Part shown: positions 51,801 to 59,112 of the stretch, piece by piece
How the letters are laid out: each line of letters opens with the position of its first letter
Position numbering within the stretch: the stretch's first letter is position 1
Assembly: GCA_964471535.1 (NCBI GenBank)
Contig: CAYYHA010000004.1
Span: 1-64,000 of the forward strand
Length of the DNA: 64,000 bases
Direction of reading: 5' to 3'
Source of the DNA: CAYYHA01 sp964471535
Lineage (GTDB): Bacteria > Myxococcota > Myxococcia > SLRQ01
Made by a program: the position numbers and the translations under genes
The notes under the pieces: model-generated
Databases searched by the model: none
Told to the model about the DNA's origin: nothing
The model's input: only the letters and a program-made list of their open reading frames with translations

Positions 51801-52113
51801 GCGTGAAGTGCGCGGCGCCGTTCTCATCCGTGACGGCGCTCGCCGCCTTCCGCGCGTGCTCCGGATCGTCGACCGTCACCCGCTGGCCCGGCAGCGGCGC
51901 CCCATCGCCCCCGAAGATCAGGACGCGGAGCCGTCCCGACTCCCGCTCCAAAGTCCCCACGGCCACCGCGCGCGACGGGACGAGCACGGGAAGCCCGAGG
52001 ATGAGTAGCAGCACCCACAGGGGGCGCGCCCCGCGTGGCGTCACCGGGCGCGGCCCCGCGACGGCGCCCGGGCCGTAGGGCTCACGCCACCGAGTGGCGA
52101 GGAGGCGGGTCAC
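48892..52113 (-). CDS. TonB-dependent outer-membrane receptor with carboxypeptidase-like N-terminal domains
   Basis: A 1073-residue receptor. After a long basic leader and signal helix (~30-52) come two carboxypeptidase-regulatory-like beta domains (~55-150 and ~175-255). A plug follows (~280-390, with ASSALKRVTGVTLVGGKY and YVYVRGLGERYSSTLLNG), then a barrel ending in the outer-membrane-type aromatic Phe. The TonB-box region (LPVFTVLAPRIEG) sits just before the plug. The ligand is unknown. It overlaps the TPR gene as GTGA and is the last gene of the TonB operon, whose context suggests a phosphorus compound. Confidence 0.92.
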   Translation of the reverse strand: MTRLLATRWREPYGPGAVAGPRPVTPRGARPLWVLLLILGLPVLVPSRAVAVGTLERESGRLRVLIFGGDGAPLPGQRVTVDDPEHARKAASAVTDENGAAHFTLPAGTYVLAIGGTETVGTFTPPIPVPAGGSTEVLITVPDHGGAPRVAVESGGASARGVRRAAGGDSGSRGRIAGRLVDPEGQPVAGARIFVRGSDAEAESDAEGKFVLSLPPGRYELTIVHSEYGTQTEAGIVVQPNRRTERVLTLEPTASALPVFTVLAPRIEGSTTALLEERKAASAVTETLGAEEMAQAGDSDASSALKRVTGVTLVGGKYVYVRGLGERYSSTLLNGATLPSPEPEKRAVPLDMFPTDVLDSIVVHKTYAPNLPGEFGGGTVVLRTRTVPRTRVATFSASLGALAGTTFQSGLSYQGGPTDFLGFGAAYRALPREIEEATQDQKLAEGDLFGGGFTAEELEALGERFPNRWNTTRRPLPPAVGLSGTVGTPLELGGMEAGVLASLNYGLDAQRLDKDATYYTVAGEEVVPQNVYTFEESEKKVTLAGLLTAGLKLSEDESLHATFLLDRISDDEVRVYEGYNDDLNGNLRITRLKWVERTLGLLHLGGDHRLPFLDTRLEWHYAGSLSTRVEPDRREYRYDYEEASGRWRISDRPEGNQRLFSDLLDQNHDLGADATVPLPSLGERATLQVGLSAIFKARGVQTRRFKFEHQGPKSYDPSIISQDPEQIFVPENIDRDGFQLLETTRNTDNYSGTKDIQAAYLMATLPVVEALELMAGLRLERFHQITETFPLFQPEAEPERSVIETFDPLPAATLTYRAGETLLLRAAVGRSVNRPNFFEASDVLQSPVTGGFDLKGNPEVKPATLLHGDLRVEWYPDAGESMSLAVFGKTFYDPIETTVLPTAQPTVTFANADSALVAGVEIEVRRHLGFAHPALRDFYVSGNATFVHSRVTLPDSGTFVQTSRDRPLQGQSPWAVNLQIGYDAPESGVRGSIVFHAFGPRIAQVGAFGLPDTYEEPVPLLDAVASVPIGGGFTLGVKGRNLLDSPVVYTVGGKVAMRYRRGRGISLSVNKTF

Positions 52114-53279
52114 AGGCAGCGGGCTCCGGATTTGCGGCAGGCCTCCATCGCCCGCCGGAGCTCGATCCCCTTGGCGAAAAGGGTGGGATCGGAGAGGCCT
52201 GCCAGGTGGCGCTCGGCCCGCGCGTACTCACCGTTCTTGAAGGCGGCGTAGGCGAGGGCATAGCGGATCTTCTCGTCTTCGAGGAGGCCGAGGCGGCGCA
52301 GCCGCGGCTCGAGGGCGGCGGCCCGCTCGAAGGCGGCCATGTCGATGAGGATGCCAAGGCGCTGCCGCGTCTTCTCCTTCGCATCGCGCACCTGTGCGTT
52401 CATGTGGAGCGCGCGCACGTAGCGTCCGGCGCGGCGGTAGAGCTCGGCACTCTCTCCCGCGAGGCGGGGATGGAAGCGGCTGGCCTCCTGCAGGACCACC
52501 GCGGCGGCGAGCGGCCGCCCCGCCTCTACATAGGCGCGCGCCAGCGCAACGGCGACCCGCTCGCTGCGCGGGAAGCGAAGCCGGGCTTCCTCGAGCTGTA
52601 CGATCGCCTCGTCGGCCGCGCCGGCGCGGCGGGTTGCCTCTGCCACCAGAACGAAGTCGTCCGCCGAGGCTCCGGCGCGGCGCAGGAAGCGCTCGGCCTT
52701 GGCCCGCGCCGCCTGAAAGAGCTTCATCTCCAGGAGCAGGAGGATCTCCTGCTCGAGCAGCCTTGCCTCGTCGGGGTGGCGGGCGAGACCGGTCTCCAGA
52801 GCTGCGTAGGCCGCGGCGGTATCGCCGGCCCGCCAGTAGGCCTGCGCGCGGAGGAGATGGGCGGCGGGGAGTGCGTCCACCGGTGCGCCACCGCGGTCGA
52901 GGGCGGCGATCACCTCACGATAGCGGCCGGCCTCGAAGCGGGCCTGTGCGAGGCGGAGGACGATCTGAGGCTGCATCGCACCGGCGTCGAGCGCAGCTTC
53001 GAAGTGGTCACCGGCCCCGTCGAAGTCCTTCTCTTCGAGGAGCGCGAGGCCATAGAGCGTGTGGTAGCGGGCCTGGTCGACCGACTCCGCCTCGGGATCG
53101 ATCTCCGCCAGGATCTTCGCTGCACGGCCGTACTGTCCGTCGCGAAGGAGCAGGGCGGCCACCTCGAGGCGGTCCACCTCGGGCTCCTCCTCGGCCGCGG
53201 CCGGGACAGGTCGCAGCGCGAACCCCAGCAAGAGACCGGCGAGCAGTGCCGCTGCCATGCGGCCGGCGAAAAGACGCAC
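52110..53279 (-). CDS. Periplasmic TPR protein of the TonB2-type cluster
   Basis: A 389-residue exported protein: signal helix at residues ~8-28, then about ten TPR-like helical pairs (YGRAAKILAEIDPEAESV, YWRAGDTAAAYAALETGLAR). Vibrio TonB2 clusters end with a TPR protein (VC1543-like) that is needed for TonB2 function. Position between tonB and the receptor fits that role. GTG start at 53279. Confidence 0.8.
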   Translation of the reverse strand: MRLFAGRMAAALLAGLLLGFALRPVPAAAEEEPEVDRLEVAALLLRDGQYGRAAKILAEIDPEAESVDQARYHTLYGLALLEEKDFDGAGDHFEAALDAGAMQPQIVLRLAQARFEAGRYREVIAALDRGGAPVDALPAAHLLRAQAYWRAGDTAAAYAALETGLARHPDEARLLEQEILLLLEMKLFQAARAKAERFLRRAGASADDFVLVAEATRRAGAADEAIVQLEEARLRFPRSERVAVALARAYVEAGRPLAAAVVLQEASRFHPRLAGESAELYRRAGRYVRALHMNAQVRDAKEKTRQRLGILIDMAAFERAAALEPRLRRLGLLEDEKIRYALAYAAFKNGEYARAERHLAGLSDPTLFAKGIELRRAMEACRKSGARCL

Positions 53280-53282
53280 GGG

Positions 53283-54029
53283 TCAGCCCAAATCGAAGAC
53301 GATGGGCTGCCGGGTACAAAGCCGCACCGGCTGCCCCTTGTAGGTTGCTGGTTCGAAGCGCCACCGGCGGACTGCCTCCACCGCCGCGTCCTCGAAGACC
53401 CCGCTCGGGGAAGCCTTCAGGACCCGCACCGATTCCACCTCACCCGTCGCACCGATGCACAGCTTCAGGTCCACCCGGCCCGTAGTTCCGTTGGCACGGG
53501 CACGGGGCGGGTAGGTCGGCTGTACGACGTGCATGGGACGGGGCGGCTGGTCCACCGCATCCTCGGTCATCACCAGTTCCGTGGCCTCCCGCGTCTCGCC
53601 GAGGAGGCTCTTCGCGTCGCCAAGGAGCGCCGCGGCGTCGAGCGCGGGGATGCCGAAGGAGAGCCCGGAGAGGGCGGCGTTCAGATTGGGGGCTGGGGCA
53701 GAGGGCGCCGCCCGGCGCACCACCTGCCGCCGTGGCTTGTGCCGCGGCTTGGCCTTCGGGGGCTCCTTCTTGGTTGGCGCGTCGAAGCGTACGGCCTCGG
53801 TGGTGAGGGCTGCCGCGGGAGGCGGAGCGGGGCGGTTCATGGCGAGGAGCAGGCCCAAGGTCCCGGTGAGCCCGATGCCCAGGACCGCAAGCGCGCCGAG
53901 ATGGCGCTGCCAGCGGCGTGGGGCGGCCGCGCGCCTCCCGCATGCCTTGCGGCGAAGCTGCCGCCGCTCGGGAATGCCGAGCGCCAGGGCATCGAGATCG
54001 TCCCAACGAAGTGCGGGTCCTACGTACAT
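53283..54029 (-). CDS. tonB: TonB protein (TonB2 type)
   Basis: A 248-residue energy transducer. About 45 cytoplasmic residues precede one membrane helix (~45-65). A Pro/Lys-rich spacer follows (KKEPPKAKPRHKPRRQ), then a TonB C-terminal domain with YPPRARANGTTGRVDLKL and a closing RWRFEPATYKGQPV. The long cytoplasmic head resembles TonB2 rather than classical TonB. Its ATG shares the A with the exbD TGA. It transmits proton-motive energy from ExbB-ExbD to the receptor encoded downstream. Confidence 0.92.
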   Translation of the reverse strand: MYVGPALRWDDLDALALGIPERRQLRRKACGRRAAAPRRWQRHLGALAVLGIGLTGTLGLLLAMNRPAPPPAAALTTEAVRFDAPTKKEPPKAKPRHKPRRQVVRRAAPSAPAPNLNAALSGLSFGIPALDAAALLGDAKSLLGETREATELVMTEDAVDQPPRPMHVVQPTYPPRARANGTTGRVDLKLCIGATGEVESVRVLKASPSGVFEDAAVEAVRRWRFEPATYKGQPVRLCTRQPIVFDLG

Positions 54030-54433
54030 CAGCCAGCCTCCTTCTCGGTGGCCACGCCGACGTTCTCCGCGCCGGCGAGCCGAAGTTGGTCGACGACCTC
54101 GATGACGCGCTCCACCGGAACGCGGCGGTCGGTGACGACGAGCATCTGTTTGCTTGCGCCACCGCGAATCAGATCGCGCACCCGGCTCTGCACCATCCAT
54201 GGCTTCACCGGTACACCATCGAGGTAGATGGCTCCCGCCTGGTCGATGGTCACCCGGATGGCCTTCGTGGAGGCACGCTCGGCGCTGGATGCGCCAGGGC
54301 GCTCGATGTCCACCTTCATGTCCTTCACGAAGGTCGTCGAAACCATGAAGAAGATGAGCAGGATGAAGACCATGTCGATCAGCGGCGAGATGTCGATCCC
54401 GGTCTCCTGCTCGCGACGCCGCACGTACCTCAT
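54029..54433 (-). CDS. exbD: ExbD-type biopolymer transport protein
   Basis: A 134-residue ExbD. One membrane helix near residues 15-36 carries the essential Asp (Asp20 in SPLIDMVFILLIFFM). The periplasmic domain follows with the ExbD/TolR pattern (RVTIDQAGAIYLDG, VTDRRVPVERVIEVVDQL). It forms the proton channel with ExbB. Start and stop overlap exbB and tonB (ATGA, TGATG). Length is standard. Confidence 0.94.
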   Translation of the reverse strand: MRYVRRREQETGIDISPLIDMVFILLIFFMVSTTFVKDMKVDIERPGASSAERASTKAIRVTIDQAGAIYLDGVPVKPWMVQSRVRDLIRGGASKQMLVVTDRRVPVERVIEVVDQLRLAGAENVGVATEKEAG

Positions 54434-55032
54434 GGTCCAGCCTCCGCGAAGCGAGCACAGATGAGATCCTTGATGCGTGCGATCTCCATTTCGAGACTCT
54501 GTTGTTTGCGGCTCAAGATTCGGCCGATGAAGAGGCCGGGTACGGCGACCACCAGCCCCATTTGGGTGGTGAACAGCGCCTGCGAGATCCCCCCCGCGAT
54601 GCCCCCCGACTGGCTGTACAGGCTCATGTCGCCAAGGGAGTCGAAGGTCTCGATCATGCCGGCGACCGTTCCAAGGAGCCCCGTCAGCGGTGCGACGGTG
54701 ACGATGGCCCGCACCAAGGTCCGAAAGCGCGACATCTCGTCGTGGAGGTCGGCGAGCGCGTCGTCGAGCTGCCGCCGCAGCGGGCGTCGGCCCTCGCGTG
54801 CCACCTGCGCCGCGCGCTGGGCGGCGGCGTCGAGGACCCCCTCGGGGGGTCGATCCCAGCCCTCGAGGTAGCGCTCCACGAGCAGGCGGACGGGCATCCG
54901 CACGCCCCGCCGCAGGGCGAAGACGCGGTAGCCGAGCCCATACCACATGAGCGCAGCCCCGACGAGGAGCGGCCACATCACGAAGCCGCCCTGCTGGAAG
55001 TAGGTGCGAATCTGGTCGAAGAGGCCGTGCAT
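54430..55032 (-). CDS. exbB: ExbB-type proton channel protein (TonB2 cluster)
   Basis: A 200-residue MotA/TolQ/ExbB protein with three membrane helices (~18-38, ~108-130, ~150-172) and the family motif TVAPLTGLLGTVAGMIETF near residues 111-130. It lacks the large periplasmic extension of TtpC, so it is the classical ExbB2 partner. The start lies 21 bases after the ttpC stop. Confidence 0.93.
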   Translation of the reverse strand: MHGLFDQIRTYFQQGGFVMWPLLVGAALMWYGLGYRVFALRRGVRMPVRLLVERYLEGWDRPPEGVLDAAAQRAAQVAREGRRPLRRQLDDALADLHDEMSRFRTLVRAIVTVAPLTGLLGTVAGMIETFDSLGDMSLYSQSGGIAGGISQALFTTQMGLVVAVPGLFIGRILSRKQQSLEMEIARIKDLICARFAEAGP

Positions 55033-55053
55033 GGCAAAGCTAGGTGCTGCGCA

Positions 55054-56613
55054 TCAGCTTCCCGCCGCGCGGGCCGCGGCGGTGGGGGCGATGGGAGCTC
55101 GATCGGGGAGTCGCTCCGAGGAGCCGCCCTTGGCCTGGGGTGCGAGGTTCATCACGCGCAGCGCGGCGCGCTCCAGATCCCCGAGGATCGTGTCGGCCCG
55201 CCCGGAGAGCAGCGTGCCGAGCAGCAGGGTGGGGATGGCCACGATGAGTCCGAGCTCGGTGGTGATGAGCGCCTCCGAGATCCCGCCCGAGAGGAGCTTC
55301 GGATCCCCCGTCCCGAACTCGGTGATGATGTCGAAGGTGGAAATCATGCCGGTGACCGTGCCCAAGAGGCCGAGCAGCGGTGCGACGGCGGCGAGCACCA
55401 GGATGGTGGAGCCGAAGCGCTCGATCGTGGGCGCCTCGTGGAGCACCGCCTCGCTGACGATGTCTTCGAGGTGGTCGCGCTCGCGGTCGAGGTTGCGGAT
55501 GGTCGTTTCGAGCACCCGCGCCGCGGCGCCCGGGAAGCTCCGGCACTTCGCCATGGCCTCTTCCAGCTGGCCCAGCTTCACCAAGGGCGCCGCCGCGTCG
55601 ACCACCTCGCGGGTCCGCGAGCCGGCGCGCCAGAGCAGGAAGGCCCGGGCGAGGATCAGGAGGAGTCCGATGAGACCCAGTACCACGATCACCCAGGCGA
55701 TGATGCCTCCCGCCGAGATGAACTCGACGACGCTGCGTCCCGCCTGCTCCTCCGCCGGGGCGGCGAGCGTTTCGTAGATGAAGATGCCGAGGTGGTCGGG
55801 GAGGCGACCGGCAGCGAGCGTCCGCGCGGTCGCTTCGCTCGGCGTCTCCCACAGCTTCAGCCGTCCCTCGCCGGCGGGGGCGAGGACGCCGCTGCCCCGT
55901 GCACTGACCCCATAGCTCGCGATGCGACCGACGTGGACGAGGGTGCCGTCCACCTGCGTGCCATCGTGGAGGAAGAAGCGGCCTGCCTCGCTGCGGATCG
56001 CGGCCGCGCGGCGGATCGCCTGGGCACCCGCGTCGAAGAGTGCCTGCACCGAAGCCGCCTTCGCCGCGGCGTCGGCGTCCTCGGACGGGGGAGGTGGTGC
56101 TTCGATTCCCGCCTCCTCGAGGGAGCGCCGGGCGCGCGAGAAGGTCTCGGCGAGAAGCTCCGCGCGGTCGGTCGCCCGCTCGCTGGTACGCTCTGCCTGT
56201 TGCAGGGTCTCCTCCAAGGTGTCGGCCCGGGCGCTCAAGCCGAGCAGGCGCGTCTCGGCCTCTTCGATCTCCTGCTTCACCCGGCGGACCTCCTCGGCCC
56301 GCTGCGCCTGCAGCCTTTCGAGGCGCTGCGCCAGAGCACGGCGTTCCGCTTCGAGGAAGGCGAACTCCTTCTTGTAGGCTTCGATGAGATCGGCGGTGGC
56401 TCTGGCGCGGGTGCCTCCCTGCCTCCCCTCATGACCGGTGGGTGGGGTCGAGGTCGCCGTGGCAGAAGCGCTGCCTTGGGCCCCGCTGGCCGTGCTCGCT
56501 TGGGCATCCCGCGCCGCGTCGGGCACCCCCTGCCCGATGGCGGGCAGGGGGAGGAGCAGCGCGAGCAGGAGGCAGGACCCGATCGTGCAGCTTCGATCGA
56601 GCAGCCGGTTCAT
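55054..56613 (-). CDS. ttpC: TtpC-type ExbB paralogue with long periplasmic coiled-coil
   Basis: A 519-residue protein. A signal peptide (~1-27) is followed by an Ala/Ser/Thr-rich linker, a long coiled coil (~72-160, KKEFAFLEAERRALAQRLER), a beta-rich region and ExbB-like membrane helices from ~305 onward with VAPLLGLLGTVTGMISTFD. This matches TtpC of the Vibrio TonB2 system, a second, larger ExbB needed only for TonB2. The overlap with DUF3450 (ATGA) reproduces the Vibrio order DUF3450-ttpC-exbB2-exbD2-tonB2-TPR. Confidence 0.92.
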   Translation of the reverse strand: MNRLLDRSCTIGSCLLLALLLPLPAIGQGVPDAARDAQASTASGAQGSASATATSTPPTGHEGRQGGTRARATADLIEAYKKEFAFLEAERRALAQRLERLQAQRAEEVRRVKQEIEEAETRLLGLSARADTLEETLQQAERTSERATDRAELLAETFSRARRSLEEAGIEAPPPPSEDADAAAKAASVQALFDAGAQAIRRAAAIRSEAGRFFLHDGTQVDGTLVHVGRIASYGVSARGSGVLAPAGEGRLKLWETPSEATARTLAAGRLPDHLGIFIYETLAAPAEEQAGRSVVEFISAGGIIAWVIVVLGLIGLLLILARAFLLWRAGSRTREVVDAAAPLVKLGQLEEAMAKCRSFPGAAARVLETTIRNLDRERDHLEDIVSEAVLHEAPTIERFGSTILVLAAVAPLLGLLGTVTGMISTFDIITEFGTGDPKLLSGGISEALITTELGLIVAIPTLLLGTLLSGRADTILGDLERAALRVMNLAPQAKGGSSERLPDRAPIAPTAAARAAGS

Positions 56614-57491
56614 TGCGCTGCCCCCGTGTCGATCTCCGTGGGCGCGAGCGCCCCAGGCAGCTCGAAGTATCCGACGCGGATCTGCTTCTTCAAGGCGTCG
56701 AAGAGGCCAGCGATCTCTTCCGCCGCCGTGTCCGAGCCGGCGAGCCGATACGACCAGCCGCCCTTGCCCTTCACCGCGTAGCCATAGCGCCCGTCTCGAG
56801 TGCGGAAGAAGAGCATCACCATGCCCACCTTGGCCACGTCCGCGAGTACCTCCTCGTCCCCGAGGCGGACCACCTGCTGGTAGAGGCCCGTCTCCCGAGC
56901 AAGGCGAAGCTCGTCCTCCACCCGCTCCCACAGCCTCGCGACCGCGTCGATGGGGGAGACGAGCCCCTCCTCGACCTGGTGGCGAAGCGTTTCCAGGTCG
57001 TCGATACGTTCGCGCACCTTGAAGGGAAGACCGTCTTCCACGGTGCCTTCGAGGCGGGTGATGGAGGCGTCCACGGTGGGCCGCATGGCTTGCTCGAGCG
57101 CGCCCGCGGCGGAGGCGGTGGTCCGCTGTCGCTCCAGAGCCCGCTCGGCCTCGTGCACCCGAAGCTCCTCTTTCTGGATCTTCAAGGCCAGGTCGGTCTT
57201 CTGTGTCTCGAGGGCGCGGAGTTCGGTGCGCATCGCCTCCTTCTCCTGATCGATGCGCGCATTCAGGTCTTCGACCTCCGCGCGCAGGCGGGCGAGTTCC
57301 TTGGCGAGTGCCGCCGGGTCTTCTTCCGCGTGCGCCCCCATCGCAGGTGCGGCGATGAGGACAGCGGAGACGAGCCCCGGTCCAAGGCGCGGCAGGGCGG
57401 TGCGTAGGAGCGGCACGCACGCTCGCGTGACACTGCGGCCGCGGCGGCCTGCCGCGCCCGTGCTTGGCGATATGCCGTCAGTTGGGGTCAT
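56610..57491 (-). CDS. DUF3450 periplasmic coiled-coil protein
   Basis: A 293-residue exported protein. A signal region runs to residue ~52. A long coiled coil (~55-125, ELARLRAEVEDLNARIDQEK) precedes a globular domain with RYGYAVKGKGGWSYRL near its end. DUF3450 proteins are encoded directly before ttpC in Vibrio TonB2 clusters and are presumed partners of TtpC in the periplasm. The ATG overlaps the upstream lipoprotein gene by 14 bases. Confidence 0.87.
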   Translation of the reverse strand: MTPTDGISPSTGAAGRRGRSVTRACVPLLRTALPRLGPGLVSAVLIAAPAMGAHAEEDPAALAKELARLRAEVEDLNARIDQEKEAMRTELRALETQKTDLALKIQKEELRVHEAERALERQRTTASAAGALEQAMRPTVDASITRLEGTVEDGLPFKVRERIDDLETLRHQVEEGLVSPIDAVARLWERVEDELRLARETGLYQQVVRLGDEEVLADVAKVGMVMLFFRTRDGRYGYAVKGKGGWSYRLAGSDTAAEEIAGLFDALKKQIRVGYFELPGALAPTEIDTGAAQ

Positions 57492-58874
57492 GGGTAGTCC
57501 ATCCCTGTGTCCAGTCGTCGTCCGGGCCGATGCCGCCGATGAAGTTCACCGGCGTGAAGAAGTCGTCGCTCGCTCCCGGCGTCATGGAGAGCGCGGGGGA
57601 CTCGGCCGAGGGAGCAAAGCCCGGGTTCTCCTTCTCGTAGGGGGCTGCGAGCAGGGGATCCTGCAGCTGGTTGCCGGAGTTCTTGTTGAAGAAGTCCTCC
57701 GCGGAATACGGCTCACCGTTCTCGGCCGTGTCGTCCTTGAACGGCGTGGCGCAGTGGAGGATCGAGTTCTCGAGGACGAGTTCGCCGGTCAAGTTGCCCG
57801 CTGCATCGAAGGCGTTGTCGAAGGTGGCTACGTCATCGATGTCCAGGCAGGCATCGTTGAAGCCCATGACGATCGCGCCGTAGATCTTCGCCGCCGTCCC
57901 TTCCCGAAGGAGCAGCCCCATGTCGGATTGCTCCGAATCGGGCGATCCGATGAGGGTGAGGTTGGCCAGCGTCGGCTGCGAACGGGGCATGGCCTCGTTG
58001 TCGTCGGCGTTGTTGTCCGCTTCGATGCCGTTGTCCGACGCGTCGTCGTACTGCTGCGCCACGACGAACTGGGCCTTGCCCCGCCAGCCGTCGGTCCAGT
58101 CGAGGCTGTCGTCCCCGATGCCCGTGAGCAACACGTGCTTCACCTCTACGGTCCCGCCGAAGAACTCCACGCCGTCGTCCTTGTTCATGTGGACCTGCAC
58201 GTGGTCGACGACCGTGCCCCGGCCCACGCCCTGGAAGCCAATGCCGTTGAGTTCGTTCTCGGGGGAGATGATCTTGCCTGCGAACTNNNNNNNNNNAACT
58301 CGACACGCACGTAGCGGAGCACGCCGCTGGAATCGTCATCGTCGGTGCCGCCGTACCAGCCGGTGCCCCCTTCACCGTAGGCCTCGTCCCCCGTGTTCAC
58401 CTGGGCGTTGCCGTTGAGGATGAGTCCGCCCCAGTCGCCGCGGGCTCGGGAACCGGGCGCCTTGGAGGAGGTGAACACGATGGGCGCCTCCGGCGTGCCC
58501 TCGGCCATGATCTTCGAGTGCCGGGTGATGACGAGAAAGCCGGTGCTTCGCTCCTCTCCGTAGATGGTGGTGCCAGGCTCGATGGTGAGCACCGTCTCCT
58601 CGACGTCGTCGCCGATGAAGACGCCGCCGCGGAGGAGCCACTTCTTGTCGGCGGTGAGGGTGATGTCGTCGGTAATGGTGCCGCTTAGCACGCAGACGTC
58701 GTTCTCATCGCAGGTGTAGGGTGCGTTGCTTCCACCGTCGGAGCCCCCGTCCGGCTGGCCGGCGGGGCCGCAGGCTACGGCGAGGAAGAGCGGCGCTGCG
58801 AGGAGCACGGCCGGCAGGCGGCGGCGCGAGGCGGCAGGGCGCTGCGCAAGGTGGGTGGGGTTGAGATGCGGCAT
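57478..58874 (-). CDS. Right-handed beta-helix-like lipoprotein at the head of the TonB operon (interrupted by a 10-N gap)
   Basis: After removing the 10 N and the duplicated AACT the frame is continuous (460 residues). Basic residues, a hydrophobic core and LAVAC give a lipobox near residue 35. Repeated strand motifs (GDWGGLILNGNAQVNTGDEA, GVLRYVRVEFAG, NELNGIGFQGVGRGTVVDHV, HMNKDDGVEFFGGTV) resemble a right-handed beta-helix. The Asp-rich turns may bind cations. Proteins of this type, often mislabelled multidrug transporter, sit beside TonB receptors in many genomes. Likely a surface ligand-capture partner of the receptor. It is the first gene after the Pho box. Confidence 0.8.
58287..58296. 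other. Assembly gap of 10 N, probably spurious
   Basis: The bases AACT occur on both sides of the gap (58283-58286 and 58297-58300). Removing the 10 N and one copy joins the two halves in frame (VRVEFAGK, 1383 nt, 461 codons). No base appears to be missing. Confidence 0.8.
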
Positions 58875-58976
58875 GGGAGGAGTCCTCGTTGGGTCTCGGG
58901 TCTTGAGTTGGGGCGTCGTTCGAGTCCGGCGGCGTCGGTGCCTCCGTCGTCCGGGGCGGATCGATGGACCCGCTGA

Positions 58977-58994
58977 GTGACAGCTCTGTGACAC
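58977..58994 (-). promoter_or_regulatory. Pho box upstream of the TonB operon
   Basis: Read on the minus strand the site is GTGTCAC-AGAG-CTGTCAC: two 7-bp direct repeats separated by 4 bp, the exact geometry of the PhoB-binding consensus CTGTCAT-(A/T-rich)-CTGTCAC, with 14 of 18 positions matching. It lies 103-120 bases upstream of the lipoprotein ATG, just after phoR. I could not place a convincing -10. It suggests direct phosphate-starvation control of the lipoprotein-to-receptor operon. Confidence 0.7.
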
Positions 58995-59047
58995 GGAGGA
59001 AACGCGTTGGTAGTCTCGCCAACCGCTTGAAATCCTTGGTGTCTCGA

Positions 59048-59084
59048 CGAAGCCCCCGCGGGGTACCGGGCCCGGGTGGCTTCG
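59048..59084 (-). terminator. Hairpin after phoR
   Basis: CGAAGCC at 59048-59054 pairs with GGCTTCG at 59078-59084. The 23-base loop itself contains smaller GC pairs. No U-run follows. It lies between the phoR stop and the Pho box, so it could end or attenuate the pst-pho transcript. Confidence 0.3.
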
Positions 59085-59112
59085 GTCGCCCGGCCGCGGG
59101 CCGTCGCTCCGC

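Noticed and set aside
51259..51850. Repeated KAASAVT coding segment in the receptor gene
   Set aside because: The two 20-bp copies encode a short motif in unrelated domains (carboxypeptidase-like and plug); similarity is limited to this motif and probably coincidental.
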